Part shown: piece by piece, positions 28,052 to 36,269 of the stretch
Numbering within the stretch: the stretch's first letter is position 1
How the letters are laid out: the number at the start of each line of letters is the position of its first letter
Assembly (NCBI RefSeq): GCF_001269925.1
Contig: NZ_LHVO01000053.1
Span: forward strand, 310,001 to 374,000
DNA: 64,000 nucleotides
Source: Pseudomonas sp. MIACH
GTDB lineage: Bacteria; Pseudomonadota; Gammaproteobacteria; Pseudomonadales; Pseudomonadaceae
Direction: 5' to 3'
The notes under the pieces: generated by a model
Database searches by the model: none
The model's input: only the letters and a program-made list of their open reading frames with translations
What the model was told of the DNA's origin: nothing
Program-made: the position numbers and the translations under genes

Positions 28052-29257
28052 ATGCTAGTGCCCTCCCCCTGGCGCGCCGATTTCCCGGCCATCGCCGCCC
28101 TGCAACGGCAAGACCAGACCTATCTGGACAACGCCGCCACCACGCAAAAACCCCAAGCCCTGCTGGACGCCATCAGCCATTACTACGCCAATGGCGCCGC
28201 CAATGTGCACCGTGCCCAGCATTTGCCGGGTGCCCATGCGACCCAGGCTTTCGAGGACAGTCGCAGCAAGGTTGCGCAGTGGTTGAATGCAGGTGACAGC
28301 GGGCAAATTATCTTCACCCACGGCGCGACATCAGCGCTGAACCTCTTGGCCTACGGCCTTGAGCACTTATTCAATGCGGGCGATGAAATTGTCATCAGCG
28401 CCCTGGAACACCACGCCAACCTGTTGCCGTGGCAGCAACTGGCCAAGCGTCGCGCGCTCAACCTGGTGGTATTGCCACTCGACGATGACGGCGTGATCGA
28501 CCTGCAAGCCGCCGCCGCGTTGATCGGCCCGCGTACGCGCCTGCTGGCGGTGAGCCAACTGTCCAACGTCCTCGGCACCTGGCAACCGCTGCAAGCCTTG
28601 CTGGCATTGGCCCAGACCCACGGCGCCGTGACCGTGGTCGATGGCGCCCAAGGCATCGTCCACGGCCGCCATGACGTGCAGGCACTGGGCTGCGACTTCT
28701 ATGTATTTTCCAGCCACAAGCTGTACGGCCCGGACGGCGTCGGCGTGCTCTATGGCCGCAACGAGGCCCTGCATCACCTGCGCCATTGGCAATTTGGTGG
28801 CGAGATGGTGCAACAGGCTGAGTACCAAAGCGCGAGCTTTCGCCCGGCACCGCTGGGTTTCGAGGCCGGCACCCCGCCGATTGCCGGTGTGATCGGCCTG
28901 GGCGCGTCCCTGGACTACCTGAGTTCGCTGGATCAGCACGCGGCGCTCGCCCATGAAGCGGCCCTGCATGACTACCTGCTGCGCGGGCTGAAGGCGCGCA
29001 ATGGCGTCCGTGTGCTGGGTTCGCCGCAGGCGGCGCTGGTCAGCTTTGTGGTCGAGGGCGTGCACAACGCCGACCTCGCGCACCTGCTGACCGAGCAAGG
29101 CATTGCCGTACGTGCCGGCCATCATTGCGCAATGCCGCTGCTCAAGGCCATGCACTTGTCGGGGGCGATCCGCGTCTCCCTGGCGCTGTATAACGACTCC
29201 GATGACCTGGAACGCTTCTTCGAAGCGCTGGATCAGGCGCTGGATATGCTGCGATGA
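28052..29257 (+). CDS. csdA: cysteine desulfurase CsdA (SufS class II)
   Basis: PLP enzyme that takes sulfur from cysteine as a persulfide. The protein has 401 residues from the ATG at 28052; a TTG three codons earlier is less likely. YLDNAATTQKPQALL is the class N-terminus, the PLP lysine is in SSHKLYGPDGVGVLYG, and the active-site cysteine is in AGHHCAMPLLKAM near residue 350. The next gene is csdE, overlapping by four bases, and tcdA faces both, which points to the CSD system rather than SUF. Confidence 0.92.
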   Translation: MLVPSPWRADFPAIAALQRQDQTYLDNAATTQKPQALLDAISHYYANGAANVHRAQHLPGAHATQAFEDSRSKVAQWLNAGDSGQIIFTHGATSALNLLAYGLEHLFNAGDEIVISALEHHANLLPWQQLAKRRALNLVVLPLDDDGVIDLQAAAALIGPRTRLLAVSQLSNVLGTWQPLQALLALAQTHGAVTVVDGAQGIVHGRHDVQALGCDFYVFSSHKLYGPDGVGVLYGRNEALHHLRHWQFGGEMVQQAEYQSASFRPAPLGFEAGTPPIAGVIGLGASLDYLSSLDQHAALAHEAALHDYLLRGLKARNGVRVLGSPQAALVSFVVEGVHNADLAHLLTEQGIAVRAGHHCAMPLLKAMHLSGAIRVSLALYNDSDDLERFFEALDQALDMLR

Positions 29258-29667
29258 GCCTGCCGGTGGAAGCGGTTGCCGCGTTGGAGGCCTTTCAGTC
29301 GGTGGGCAGCTGGGAGCAACGCGCTCGAATGCTGATGCAGTGGGGCGAGCGCCTGCCCGTATTGGCGGATGAGGATAAGGTCGATGCCAATCTCGTGCAG
29401 GGCTGTGAAAGCCTGGTGTGGTTGGTCGGGCGCTTGCACGATGGCCACTGGCAGTTCGCCGCCAGCAGTGAGGCCCGCATGATTCGTGGCTTGGTCGCAT
29501 TGCTGCTGGCGCGGGTCAATGGGTTGTCGGCGGACGACTTGCAGGCGGTCGACTTGCCTGACTGGTTCAATCAACTGGGGCTTTCTCGACAACTGTCGCC
29601 GTCGCGCAGCAATGGGCTGAATGCAGTCCTGCAGCGCATGCGCGAACTCAGTCATACCCACATTTGA
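29254..29667 (+). CDS. csdE: SufE-family sulfur acceptor CsdE
   Basis: Takes the persulfide from CsdA and passes it on; in E. coli it supports CsdL/TcdA. The protein has 137 residues, with the acceptor cysteine in VQGCESLVWL near residue 51 and the C-terminal LSPSRSNGLNAVLQRMREL typical of SufE/CsdE. ATGA overlap with csdA. The pairing and the facing tcdA gene identify the role. Confidence 0.92.
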   Translation: MSLPVEAVAALEAFQSVGSWEQRARMLMQWGERLPVLADEDKVDANLVQGCESLVWLVGRLHDGHWQFAASSEARMIRGLVALLLARVNGLSADDLQAVDLPDWFNQLGLSRQLSPSRSNGLNAVLQRMRELSHTHI

Positions 29668-29687
29668 ACCGTGTAACGTTCTGAGAC

Positions 29688-30497
29688 TCAGGCGGGCTTG
29701 ACCCGCTCCGAGGGCCTGCGCACCCCGGCCACAATCTTGTCCACTGCCTTGGTCGCCGCGACCATGCCGAATGTGGCCGTCACCATCATTACCGCGCCAA
29801 ACCCGCCGGCGCAGTCGAGCTTCACCCCATCACCGACAAAACTCTTCTGCAAACAGATGCTGCCATCCGGCTTGGGGTAGCGCAGTTGCTCGGTGGAAAA
29901 CACGCACGGCACGCTGTAATGACGGGTCACCGTGCGGGAAAAGCCGTAGTCACGGCGCAGCGTAGAGCGCACTTTCGACGCCAAGGGGTCATTAAAGGTA
30001 CGGTTCAGGTCGCATACCTGGATCAGCGTCGGGTCGATCTGCCCGCCGGCGCCGCCGGTGGTGATGATCTGGATCTTGCGGCGCTTGCACCAGGCGATCA
30101 GCGCGGCCTTGGCGTTGACGGCGTCGATGCAGTCGATCACGCAATCGATGTTGGGCGTGATGTATTCGGCCATGGTGTCGCGGGTCACGAAGTCCGCCAC
30201 CGCATGCACCGTGCAATCCGGGTTGATAGCGCGCAGGCGCTCGGCCATCACTTCGACCTTGGGCTTGCCCACGGTGCTGTCCAAGGCGTGCAGTTGGCGG
30301 TTGCTGTTGCTGACACACACGTCGTCCAGGTCGAACAGCGAGATCTCGCCCACCCCGCAACGGGCCATGGCTTCCGCTGCCCACGAGCCGACGCCACCGA
30401 CGCCGACAATCGCCACATGGGCCGCTTTCAAGCGTTCCAGGCCTTCAATGCCATACAAGCGGGCGACGCCTGCAAACCGCGGATCTTCTGTGCTCAT
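29688..30497 (-). CDS. tcdA: tRNA threonylcarbamoyladenosine dehydratase
   Basis: E1-like ATP-dependent enzyme (TcdA/CsdL) that cyclises t6A at position 37 of ANN-decoding tRNAs to ct6A. The protein has 269 residues. The Rossmann start is HVAIVGVGGVGSWAAEAMAR near residue 31, with DLDDVCVSNSNRQ next and the conserved CIDAVNAKAAL further on. I place the start at the ATG at 30497, eight bases after GGGG; an ATG two codons earlier is too close to it. It is convergent with csdE across 20 bases. TsaB, needed to make the t6A substrate, is also in this window (49871). Confidence 0.93.
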   Translation of the reverse strand: MSTEDPRFAGVARLYGIEGLERLKAAHVAIVGVGGVGSWAAEAMARCGVGEISLFDLDDVCVSNSNRQLHALDSTVGKPKVEVMAERLRAINPDCTVHAVADFVTRDTMAEYITPNIDCVIDCIDAVNAKAALIAWCKRRKIQIITTGGAGGQIDPTLIQVCDLNRTFNDPLASKVRSTLRRDYGFSRTVTRHYSVPCVFSTEQLRYPKPDGSICLQKSFVGDGVKLDCAGGFGAVMMVTATFGMVAATKAVDKIVAGVRRPSERVKPA

Positions 30498-30550
30498 GAC
30501 CATTACCCCAAAAACCGGCGCGCATTATGGACTACATAGCGACAAGTTCG

Positions 30551-30567
30551 AAGCTACAAGCTACAAG
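30551..30567 (+). repeat. Short direct repeat AAGCTAC x2
   Basis: AAGCTACAAGCTACAAG is a fragment of the AAGCT(A/G)CAAGC-type repeat that is scattered between Pseudomonas genes. It lies in the tcdA-ndvB gap and has no evident function. Confidence 0.5.
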
Positions 30568-30617
30568 TAAAGAACTTAGAGGCTGTTTCGCTGACTAACG
30601 TCCGGCTTTTCTCTGTC

Positions 30618-30626
30618 TGCTATACG
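30618..30626 (+). promoter_or_regulatory. Candidate ndvB promoter (-10, sigma-S-like)
   Basis: TGCTATACG combines a TGn extension, a C just before the hexamer and a TATACG hexamer, features of both extended -10 and stationary-phase (sigma-S) promoters. It would start RNA about 80 bases before the ndvB ATG. There is no good -35 box. The sigma assignment is inference. Confidence 0.45.
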
Positions 30627-30714
30627 CTCATGGAGCGGCCGGTGTAGGATGCGCGCCGTTCGGCGCAGGCCGACACCTCTTTTCGTTCCGCACCCTTTGG
30701 AACCCGAAATAGCC

Positions 30715-33306
30715 ATGTCATCGCGTAAATTTGGACTCAACCTGGTGGTGGTGCTGGCAATTGCCGCGCTGTTCACCGGCTTCTGGGCGTTGATCAACCG
30801 CCCGGTCACTGCTCCCAACTGGCCTGAGCAGATCTCCGGTTTTTCCTACTCGCCGTTCCAGCAAGGCCAGTTCCCGCAGAAAGACCAGTACCCCACCGAC
30901 GAGCAGATGCGTCGCGATCTGGAGATCATGAGCAAGCTGACGGACAACATCCGTACTTACTCGGTCGACGGCACATTGGGTGACATTCCCAAGCTCGCCG
31001 AAGAGTTCGGCCTGCGCGTAACGCTGGGGATCTGGATCAGCCCGGACCTGGAGCGTAACGAGCGCGAAGTCCAGCGCGCCATCGAGATCGCCAACAGCTC
31101 GCGCAGTGTTGTGCGGGTTGTCGTCGGTAACGAGGCGCTGTTCCGTGAAGAGATCACCCCTGAAGCACTGATCGTGCTGCTGGACCGGGTGCGCGGCGCC
31201 GTGAAAGTACCGGTGACGACCTCCGAGCAATGGCATATCTGGGAAAAGAATCCGCAACTGGCCAAGCACGTCGACCTGATCGCCGCGCACATCCTGCCGT
31301 TCTGGGAGTACATCCCGATGGACAAGGCCGGCCAGTACGTACTCGACCGCGCCAAGGACCTGAAGAAACTGTTCCCGAAAAAGCCACTGCTGCTGTCGGA
31401 AGTGGGCTGGCCAAGTAACGGCCGGATGCGCGGCGGGAATGAAACGTCCCCGGCAGACCAGGCGATTTACCTGCGCACGCTGGTGAACAAGCTCAACCGC
31501 CAGGGCTACAACTACTTCGTGATCGAGGCCTTCGACCAGCCGTGGAAAGTCAGCGACGAAGGCTCGGCCGGCGCGTATTGGGGCGTGTACAACGCCGCGC
31601 GCCAGCAGAAGTTCAACTTCGAAGGGCCCGTCGTTGCGATTCCGCAATGGCGCGTCCTGGCGATCGGATCGGTGGTGCTCGCACTGCTGTCCCTGACCCT
31701 GCTGATGATCGACGGCTCATCCCTGCGCCAGCGTGGCCGCACCTTCCTGACCTTTATCGCGTTCCTCTGCGGTTCGGTACTGGTGTGGATCGGCTACGAC
31801 TACAGTCAGCAATACAGCACGTGGTTCAGCGTGACCGTCGGTATCTTGCTCGCGCTGGGCGCCCTGGGCGTGTTTATCGTGCTGCTGACCGAAGCCCACG
31901 AACTGGCGGAAGCGGTCTGGACGCACAAGCGTCGACGTGAATTCCTGCCGGTGGAAGGCGATTCGGACTACCGCCCGAAAGTGTCGATCCATGTGCCGTG
32001 CTACAACGAGCCGCCAGAGATGGTCAAACAGACCCTCGACGCCCTGGCCGCCCTCGATTACCCGGACTACGAAGTCCTGATCATCGACAACAACACCAAA
32101 GACCCGGCGGTGTGGGAGCCGGTACGCGACTACTGCGAAACCCTGGGCCCGCGCTTCAAGTTCTTCCACGTCGCGCCCCTGGCCGGTTTCAAGGGCGGTG
32201 CTCTGAACTACCTGATCCCGCACACCGCCAAGGATGCCGAAGTGATCGCGGTGATCGACTCGGACTACTGCGTGTCGCCGAACTGGCTCAAGCATATGGT
32301 GCCGCACTTCGCCGCCCCGAAAATCGCCGTGGTGCAGTCGCCACAGGACTACCGCGACCAGAACGAAAGCACGTTCAAGAAGCTCTGCTACGCCGAATAC
32401 AAAGGCTTCTTCCATATCGGCATGGTCACCCGTAACGACCGCGACGCGATCATTCAGCACGGCACCATGACCATGACCCGTCGCTCGGTGCTCGAAGAGC
32501 TTGGCTGGGCTGACTGGTGCATCTGCGAAGACGCCGAACTGGGCCTGCGCGTGTTCGAGAAAGGTCTGTCGGCGGCGTATTACCACGACAGCTACGGCAA
32601 GGGCCTGATGCCGGATACCTTTATCGACTTCAAGAAACAGCGTTTCCGCTGGGCCTATGGTGCGATCCAGATCATCAAGCGTCACACCGCCAGCCTGCTG
32701 CGTGGCAAAGACACCGAGCTGACCCGTGGCCAGCGCTACCACTTCCTCGCGGGCTGGTTGCCGTGGGTGGCGGACGGCATGAACATCTTCTTCACCGTCG
32801 GCGCGCTGTTGTGGTCGGCGGCGATGATCATCGTGCCGACGCGGGTCGACCCGCCGCTGCTGATTTTCGCGATCCCGCCGTTGGCGTTGTTCGTGTTCAA
32901 GGTGGGCAAGATCATCTTTCTCTACCGCCGTGCCGTGGGCGTGAACCTCAAGGATGCGTTCTGCGCCGCCCTGGCTGGCCTGGCGCTGTCCCACACCATC
33001 GCCAAGGCGGTGCTGTATGGCTTCTTCACCACCAGCATTCCGTTCTTTCGCACCCCGAAAAACGCGGATAACCACGGCTTCTGGGTAGCGATTTCCGAAG
33101 CCCGCGAAGAAATGTTCATCATGCTGCTGTTGTGGGGCGCCGCGCTGGGGATCTACCTGGTGCAAGGCCTGCCGAGCAATGACATCCGTTTCTGGGTGGT
33201 GATGCTGCTGGTGCAATCGCTGCCGTATGTGGCGGCGTTGATCATGGCGTTCCTGTCGTCGCTGCCAAAACCGGCAGTGGCACCTGAGCCTGCACCTGCG
33301 GCTTAA
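30715..33306 (+). CDS. ndvB: cyclic/periplasmic beta-glucan synthase, GH17-GT2 fusion (NdvB-like)
   Basis: Membrane protein of 863 residues. After one N-terminal membrane segment comes a GH17 domain (about residues 40-330) with the acid/base Glu in VVGNEALF and the nucleophile Glu in LLLSEVGWPSNG. Two or more membrane segments follow, then a GT2 domain (about 430-690) with HVPCYNEPPEMV, DSDYC and the QRFRW motif, then four or five C-terminal segments. The layout is that of PA1163 (NdvB) of P. aeruginosa, which makes glucose polymers tied to biofilm antibiotic tolerance. The ATG at 30715 starts MSSRKFGLNL; an open 22-codon extension upstream has no membrane start. GH17 would act in the periplasm, probably transferring or closing glucan chains (inference). 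Confidence 0.87.
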   Translation: MSSRKFGLNLVVVLAIAALFTGFWALINRPVTAPNWPEQISGFSYSPFQQGQFPQKDQYPTDEQMRRDLEIMSKLTDNIRTYSVDGTLGDIPKLAEEFGLRVTLGIWISPDLERNEREVQRAIEIANSSRSVVRVVVGNEALFREEITPEALIVLLDRVRGAVKVPVTTSEQWHIWEKNPQLAKHVDLIAAHILPFWEYIPMDKAGQYVLDRAKDLKKLFPKKPLLLSEVGWPSNGRMRGGNETSPADQAIYLRTLVNKLNRQGYNYFVIEAFDQPWKVSDEGSAGAYWGVYNAARQQKFNFEGPVVAIPQWRVLAIGSVVLALLSLTLLMIDGSSLRQRGRTFLTFIAFLCGSVLVWIGYDYSQQYSTWFSVTVGILLALGALGVFIVLLTEAHELAEAVWTHKRRREFLPVEGDSDYRPKVSIHVPCYNEPPEMVKQTLDALAALDYPDYEVLIIDNNTKDPAVWEPVRDYCETLGPRFKFFHVAPLAGFKGGALNYLIPHTAKDAEVIAVIDSDYCVSPNWLKHMVPHFAAPKIAVVQSPQDYRDQNESTFKKLCYAEYKGFFHIGMVTRNDRDAIIQHGTMTMTRRSVLEELGWADWCICEDAELGLRVFEKGLSAAYYHDSYGKGLMPDTFIDFKKQRFRWAYGAIQIIKRHTASLLRGKDTELTRGQRYHFLAGWLPWVADGMNIFFTVGALLWSAAMIIVPTRVDPPLLIFAIPPLALFVFKVGKIIFLYRRAVGVNLKDAFCAALAGLALSHTIAKAVLYGFFTTSIPFFRTPKNADNHGFWVAISEAREEMFIMLLLWGAALGIYLVQGLPSNDIRFWVVMLLVQSLPYVAALIMAFLSSLPKPAVAPEPAPAA

Positions 33307-33324
33307 AAACTTGCGCAATGCACT

Positions 33325-33350
33325 AAACGGCGGCCTCTGGCCGCCGTTTT
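33325..33350 (+). terminator. ndvB terminator
   Basis: Perfect 11-base arms AAACGGCGGCC (33325-33335) and GGCCGCCGTTT (33339-33349) with a 3-base loop and further T. It separates ndvB from dapE. A TATAAG box just after it (near 33353) could be the dapE -10. Confidence 0.85.
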
Positions 33351-33417
33351 GCTATAAGATAACGGCCGTTTTGTCTGCCCGCCCTGCTCTTCCAAACATG
33401 CTTTCCGGAGTTTTCCC

Positions 33418-34569
33418 ATGACGGCCCATGCCGACCTTTCGCCGACCCTTCAACTTGCCATCGACCTGATCCGTCGCCCCTCGGTCACGCCGATCGACGC
33501 CGATTGCCAGAAGCTGATGATGCAGCGCCTGGGCGACGCCGGTTTTGCGCTGGAGCCGATGCGTATCGAGGACGTGGACAACTTCTGGGCCACCCATGGC
33601 AAGCACGACGGTCCAGTGCTGTGCTTCGCCGGCCACACCGACGTGGTCCCCACCGGCCCGGTGCAAGCCTGGCAGAACGACCCGTTCGACGCCTTGATCG
33701 ACGAAAACGGCATGCTCTGCGGGCGTGGCGCGGCCGACATGAAGGGCAGCCTGGCGGCGATGCTGGTGGCGGCAGAGCGCTTCGTCCGCGACTACCCGGA
33801 CCACAAGGGTTCGGTCGCTTTCCTGATCACCAGCGATGAAGAAGGCCCGGCGCACCACGGCACCAAGGCCGTGATCGAACGCCTGGCGGCGCGCAAGGAG
33901 CGCCTGGACTGGTGCATCGTCGGCGAGCCGTCGAGCACCACCCTGGTGGGCGATGTGGTCAAGAACGGCCGTCGCGGCTCCCTCGGCGCCACCCTGACCG
34001 TGCGCGGCGTGCAAGGCCACGTGGCCTACCCGCACCTGGCGAAGAACCCGATCCACCTGGCCGCACCGGCCCTGGCCGAACTGGCCGCCGAACACTGGGA
34101 CGACGGCAACACCTTCTTCCCGCCGACCAGCTTCCAGATCTCCAACCTCAACTCCGGCACCGGCGCCACCAACGTGATTCCGGGTGACCTGACGGCGGTG
34201 TTCAACTTCCGTTTTTCCACCGAATCCACGGTCGAAGGCCTGCAACAGCGCGTTGCGGCGATTCTCGACAAGCATGACCTGGACTGGCATGTGGAGTGGG
34301 CGCTGTCGGGCCTGCCTTTTCTTACCGAGCCGGGCGCATTGCTCGATGCGGTGTCGGCCAGCATCAAGGCGATTACCGGGCGTGAGACCCAGGCCTCCAC
34401 CAGTGGCGGCACCTCCGATGGGCGCTTCATTGCAACCCTTGGCACCCAGGTGGTCGAGTTGGGCCCGGTGAATGCGACGATCCACCAGGTCAACGAGCGG
34501 ATCCTGGCCAGCGACCTCGATGTGCTGACCGAAATCTATTACCAGACCCTGATCAAGTTGCTCGCCTGA
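33418..34569 (+). CDS. dapE: succinyl-diaminopimelate desuccinylase
   Basis: Di-zinc M20 peptidase-family enzyme that removes succinate from N-succinyl-LL-DAP. The protein has 383 residues. Zinc ligands and catalytic residues are visible: His in CFAGHTDVVPTGP near residue 74, Asp in GRGAADMKGSLAAM, the Glu pair in ITSDEEGPAHHGT and a late His in ATIHQVNERI. It overlaps the next gene by one base (TGATG). It completes the dapC, dapD, dapE set in this window. Confidence 0.96.
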   Translation: MTAHADLSPTLQLAIDLIRRPSVTPIDADCQKLMMQRLGDAGFALEPMRIEDVDNFWATHGKHDGPVLCFAGHTDVVPTGPVQAWQNDPFDALIDENGMLCGRGAADMKGSLAAMLVAAERFVRDYPDHKGSVAFLITSDEEGPAHHGTKAVIERLAARKERLDWCIVGEPSSTTLVGDVVKNGRRGSLGATLTVRGVQGHVAYPHLAKNPIHLAAPALAELAAEHWDDGNTFFPPTSFQISNLNSGTGATNVIPGDLTAVFNFRFSTESTVEGLQQRVAAILDKHDLDWHVEWALSGLPFLTEPGALLDAVSASIKAITGRETQASTSGGTSDGRFIATLGTQVVELGPVNATIHQVNERILASDLDVLTEIYYQTLIKLLA

Positions 34570-35378
34570 TGCTTGCCTGCCCCATTTGCAGCGCACCGCT
34601 CAACGCGGTGGACAATGGCGTAGCGTGCCCGGCCGGGCACCGTTTCGACCGCGCGCGCCAGGGTTACCTGAACCTGTTGCCGGTGCAGCACAAGAACAGC
34701 CGCGACCCGGGCGACAACCTGGCGATGGTCGAGGCGCGCCGTGACTTTCTCAACGCCGGGCACTACGCCCCGGTGGCCAAGCGCCTGGCCGAGCTGGCCG
34801 CTGAACGCGCACCGCAGCGCTGGGTGGACATCGGGTGTGGCGAGGGTTACTACACCGCGCAAATCGCCGAGGCCCTGCCCCATGCCGATGGCTACGCGTT
34901 GGACATTTCCAAGGAAGCGGTCAAGCGCGCGTGCAAACGCAACCCGGCGCTGACCTGGTTGATCGCCAGCATGGCCCGCGTGCCCTTGGCCGACGCCAGC
35001 TGCCAGTTCCTCGCCAGTGTGTTCAGCCCGTTGGACTGGCAAGAGGCCAAGCGCCTGCTCAGCCCGGGCGGCGGCTTGATGAAAGTCGGCCCTACCAGCG
35101 GCCATCTGATGGAACTGCGCGAGCGCCTGTACGACGAAGTGCGCGAGTACACCGACGACAAGCACCTGGCCCTGGTGCCGGACGGCATGAGCCTGGCGCA
35201 CAGCGAAACCCTGGAATTCAAGTTAAGCCTGGCCGAGCCCCAGGACCGCGCCAACCTGCTGGCCATGACCCCTCACGGCTGGCGCGCCAGTGCCGAACGC
35301 CGTGCCGAGGTGATCGAGGCGGCCGAGCCGCTGCTGGTCACGGTATCGATGCGCTACGATTATTTCGTGCTTCAATAA
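34569..35378 (+). CDS. rlmA: 23S rRNA (guanine-N1)-methyltransferase, RlmA family
   Basis: Methyltransferase of 269 residues. An N-terminal zinc finger is visible (CPICSAPL, then CPAGHRFDRARQGYLNLL), followed by a Rossmann methyltransferase domain with the SAM-binding VDIGCGEGYY near residue 87. E. coli RlmA methylates G745 of 23S rRNA; the exact target here cannot be read, since relatives in Gram-positives modify G748. The gene is joined to dapE by TGATG, so it is co-translated with it. Confidence 0.88.
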   Translation: MLACPICSAPLNAVDNGVACPAGHRFDRARQGYLNLLPVQHKNSRDPGDNLAMVEARRDFLNAGHYAPVAKRLAELAAERAPQRWVDIGCGEGYYTAQIAEALPHADGYALDISKEAVKRACKRNPALTWLIASMARVPLADASCQFLASVFSPLDWQEAKRLLSPGGGLMKVGPTSGHLMELRERLYDEVREYTDDKHLALVPDGMSLAHSETLEFKLSLAEPQDRANLLAMTPHGWRASAERRAEVIEAAEPLLVTVSMRYDYFVLQ

Positions 35379-35432
35379 CCGACTTTTAAACATCCGCGAA
35401 TGGATTTTCGAATCCCGCAACGAGGAATATCC

Positions 35433-35810
35433 ATGCGCCAACCCGATATCGAGATTTACCTGAAGGACGCCGACGTCGACTACAAGGCCATCGCCACCTG
35501 GCTGGGCGCCGCCCTGGGCCCGTGCAGCGACTGGGTCCAACGTGGCCAGACCTACAAGTGCAAGGCTGGTGACGTGCCCGTGACCTGGCTGCCGAAAGCC
35601 GTGGGCAAGTGGAACAGCCTGTATCTGGAAAGTGACCAGACGCCGTGGGAAGACGACATCGCCTGCGCCCGCGCGGCGTTTGCTGCGCTGAACGTGGAAG
35701 TGCGCTGCGCACCGGGGACATGGGTCGAGGAAGAAGGTGAAGAAAGCGCCGACACCTGGATACGCATCAGCGAAGACGGTGAAGAGCAGATCACCTGGAA
35801 AACTGCCTGA
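35433..35810 (+). CDS. conserved hypothetical protein
   Basis: Soluble, acidic protein of 125 residues that I do not recognise. The ATG at 35433 has GAGGAA upstream and gives MRQPDIEIYLKDAD; an open 11-codon extension is discarded. It has several Trp and Cys residues (WLGAALGPCSDWVQ, then YKCKAGDVPVTWLP) and a very acidic C-terminal part (WVEEEGEESADTW). No signal peptide or membrane segment. It follows rlmA by 54 bases and may share its transcript; the same gene neighbourhood occurs next to dapE in P. aeruginosa as I recall it. Confidence 0.75.
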   Translation: MRQPDIEIYLKDADVDYKAIATWLGAALGPCSDWVQRGQTYKCKAGDVPVTWLPKAVGKWNSLYLESDQTPWEDDIACARAAFAALNVEVRCAPGTWVEEEGEESADTWIRISEDGEEQITWKTA

Positions 35811-35833
35811 GTCTGAATTGCGAACCCAGTCAA

Positions 35834-35863
35834 ATGTGGGAGGGGGCTTGCCCCCTCCCACAT
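35834..35863. repeat. REP palindrome between convergent genes
   Basis: A 30-base palindrome with ATGTGGGAGGGGG and its complement around a TTG centre, the same family as 66-157 and 63401-63430. Flanking GAACCCA and TGGGTTC extend the dyad. It lies between the stops of the 35433 gene and the cold-shock gene, where it may stop transcription from both sides. Confidence 0.85.
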
Positions 35864-35879
35864 GGGTTCAGTGGTGAAC

Positions 35880-36089
35880 TTACAGACCTACTACATCCTC
35901 CGCCTGCAACCCTTTCTCGCCGCTCACCACGGCGTATTCCACCTGCTGGCCCTCGGCCAATGAACGGTGGCCGTCACCGCGAATGGCGCGGTAGTGCACA
36001 AACACATCCTTGCCATCTTCACGTTGTATAAAGCCGTAGCCCTTGGCGTCGTTGAACCACTTCACATTGCCGGTTTCGCGCGTTGCCAT
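35880..36089 (-). CDS. cold-shock domain protein, CspA family
   Basis: Single-stranded nucleic-acid binding beta-barrel protein of 69 residues. Both RNA-binding motifs are present: NVKWFNDAKGYGFIQ (RNP1 as KGYGFIQ) and DVFVHYRAI (RNP2). It resembles the CapB/CspD-type proteins rather than cold-inducible CspA; which condition induces it cannot be read. Its promoter is visible at 36142-36169. It is convergent with the 35433 gene and divergent from plsB. Confidence 0.95.
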   Translation of the reverse strand: MATRETGNVKWFNDAKGYGFIQREDGKDVFVHYRAIRGDGHRSLAEGQQVEYAVVSGEKGLQAEDVVGL

Positions 36090-36141
36090 CTGTTCACTCC
36101 CACTTGATTGTTATTGTTGAGTCGGTCGCGTTGAACTGCCG

Positions 36142-36169
36142 AGTATAAGACAGGCTCAAAAACGATCAA
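36142..36169 (-). promoter_or_regulatory. Cold-shock gene promoter (sigma-70)
   Basis: On the minus strand TTGATC (36164-36169) and TATACT (36142-36147) are 16 bases apart. The predicted start near 36135 leaves a leader of about 45 bases, shorter than the long leaders of strongly cold-induced csp genes. Confidence 0.65.
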
Positions 36170-36269
36170 CTCAAGTTTACATCGCTGCTTTTTTGCCGAT
36201 TTTCGGCGAATACGGCACACTACCCGCCCGAGCGCCTGCTCGGTTTTTCCCACTTGAAGCAGCTCGCCT

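Noticed and set aside
31717..33318. A 533-codon minus-strand frame antisense to ndvB
   Set aside because: Shadow; low-complexity His/Arg/Gln composition.
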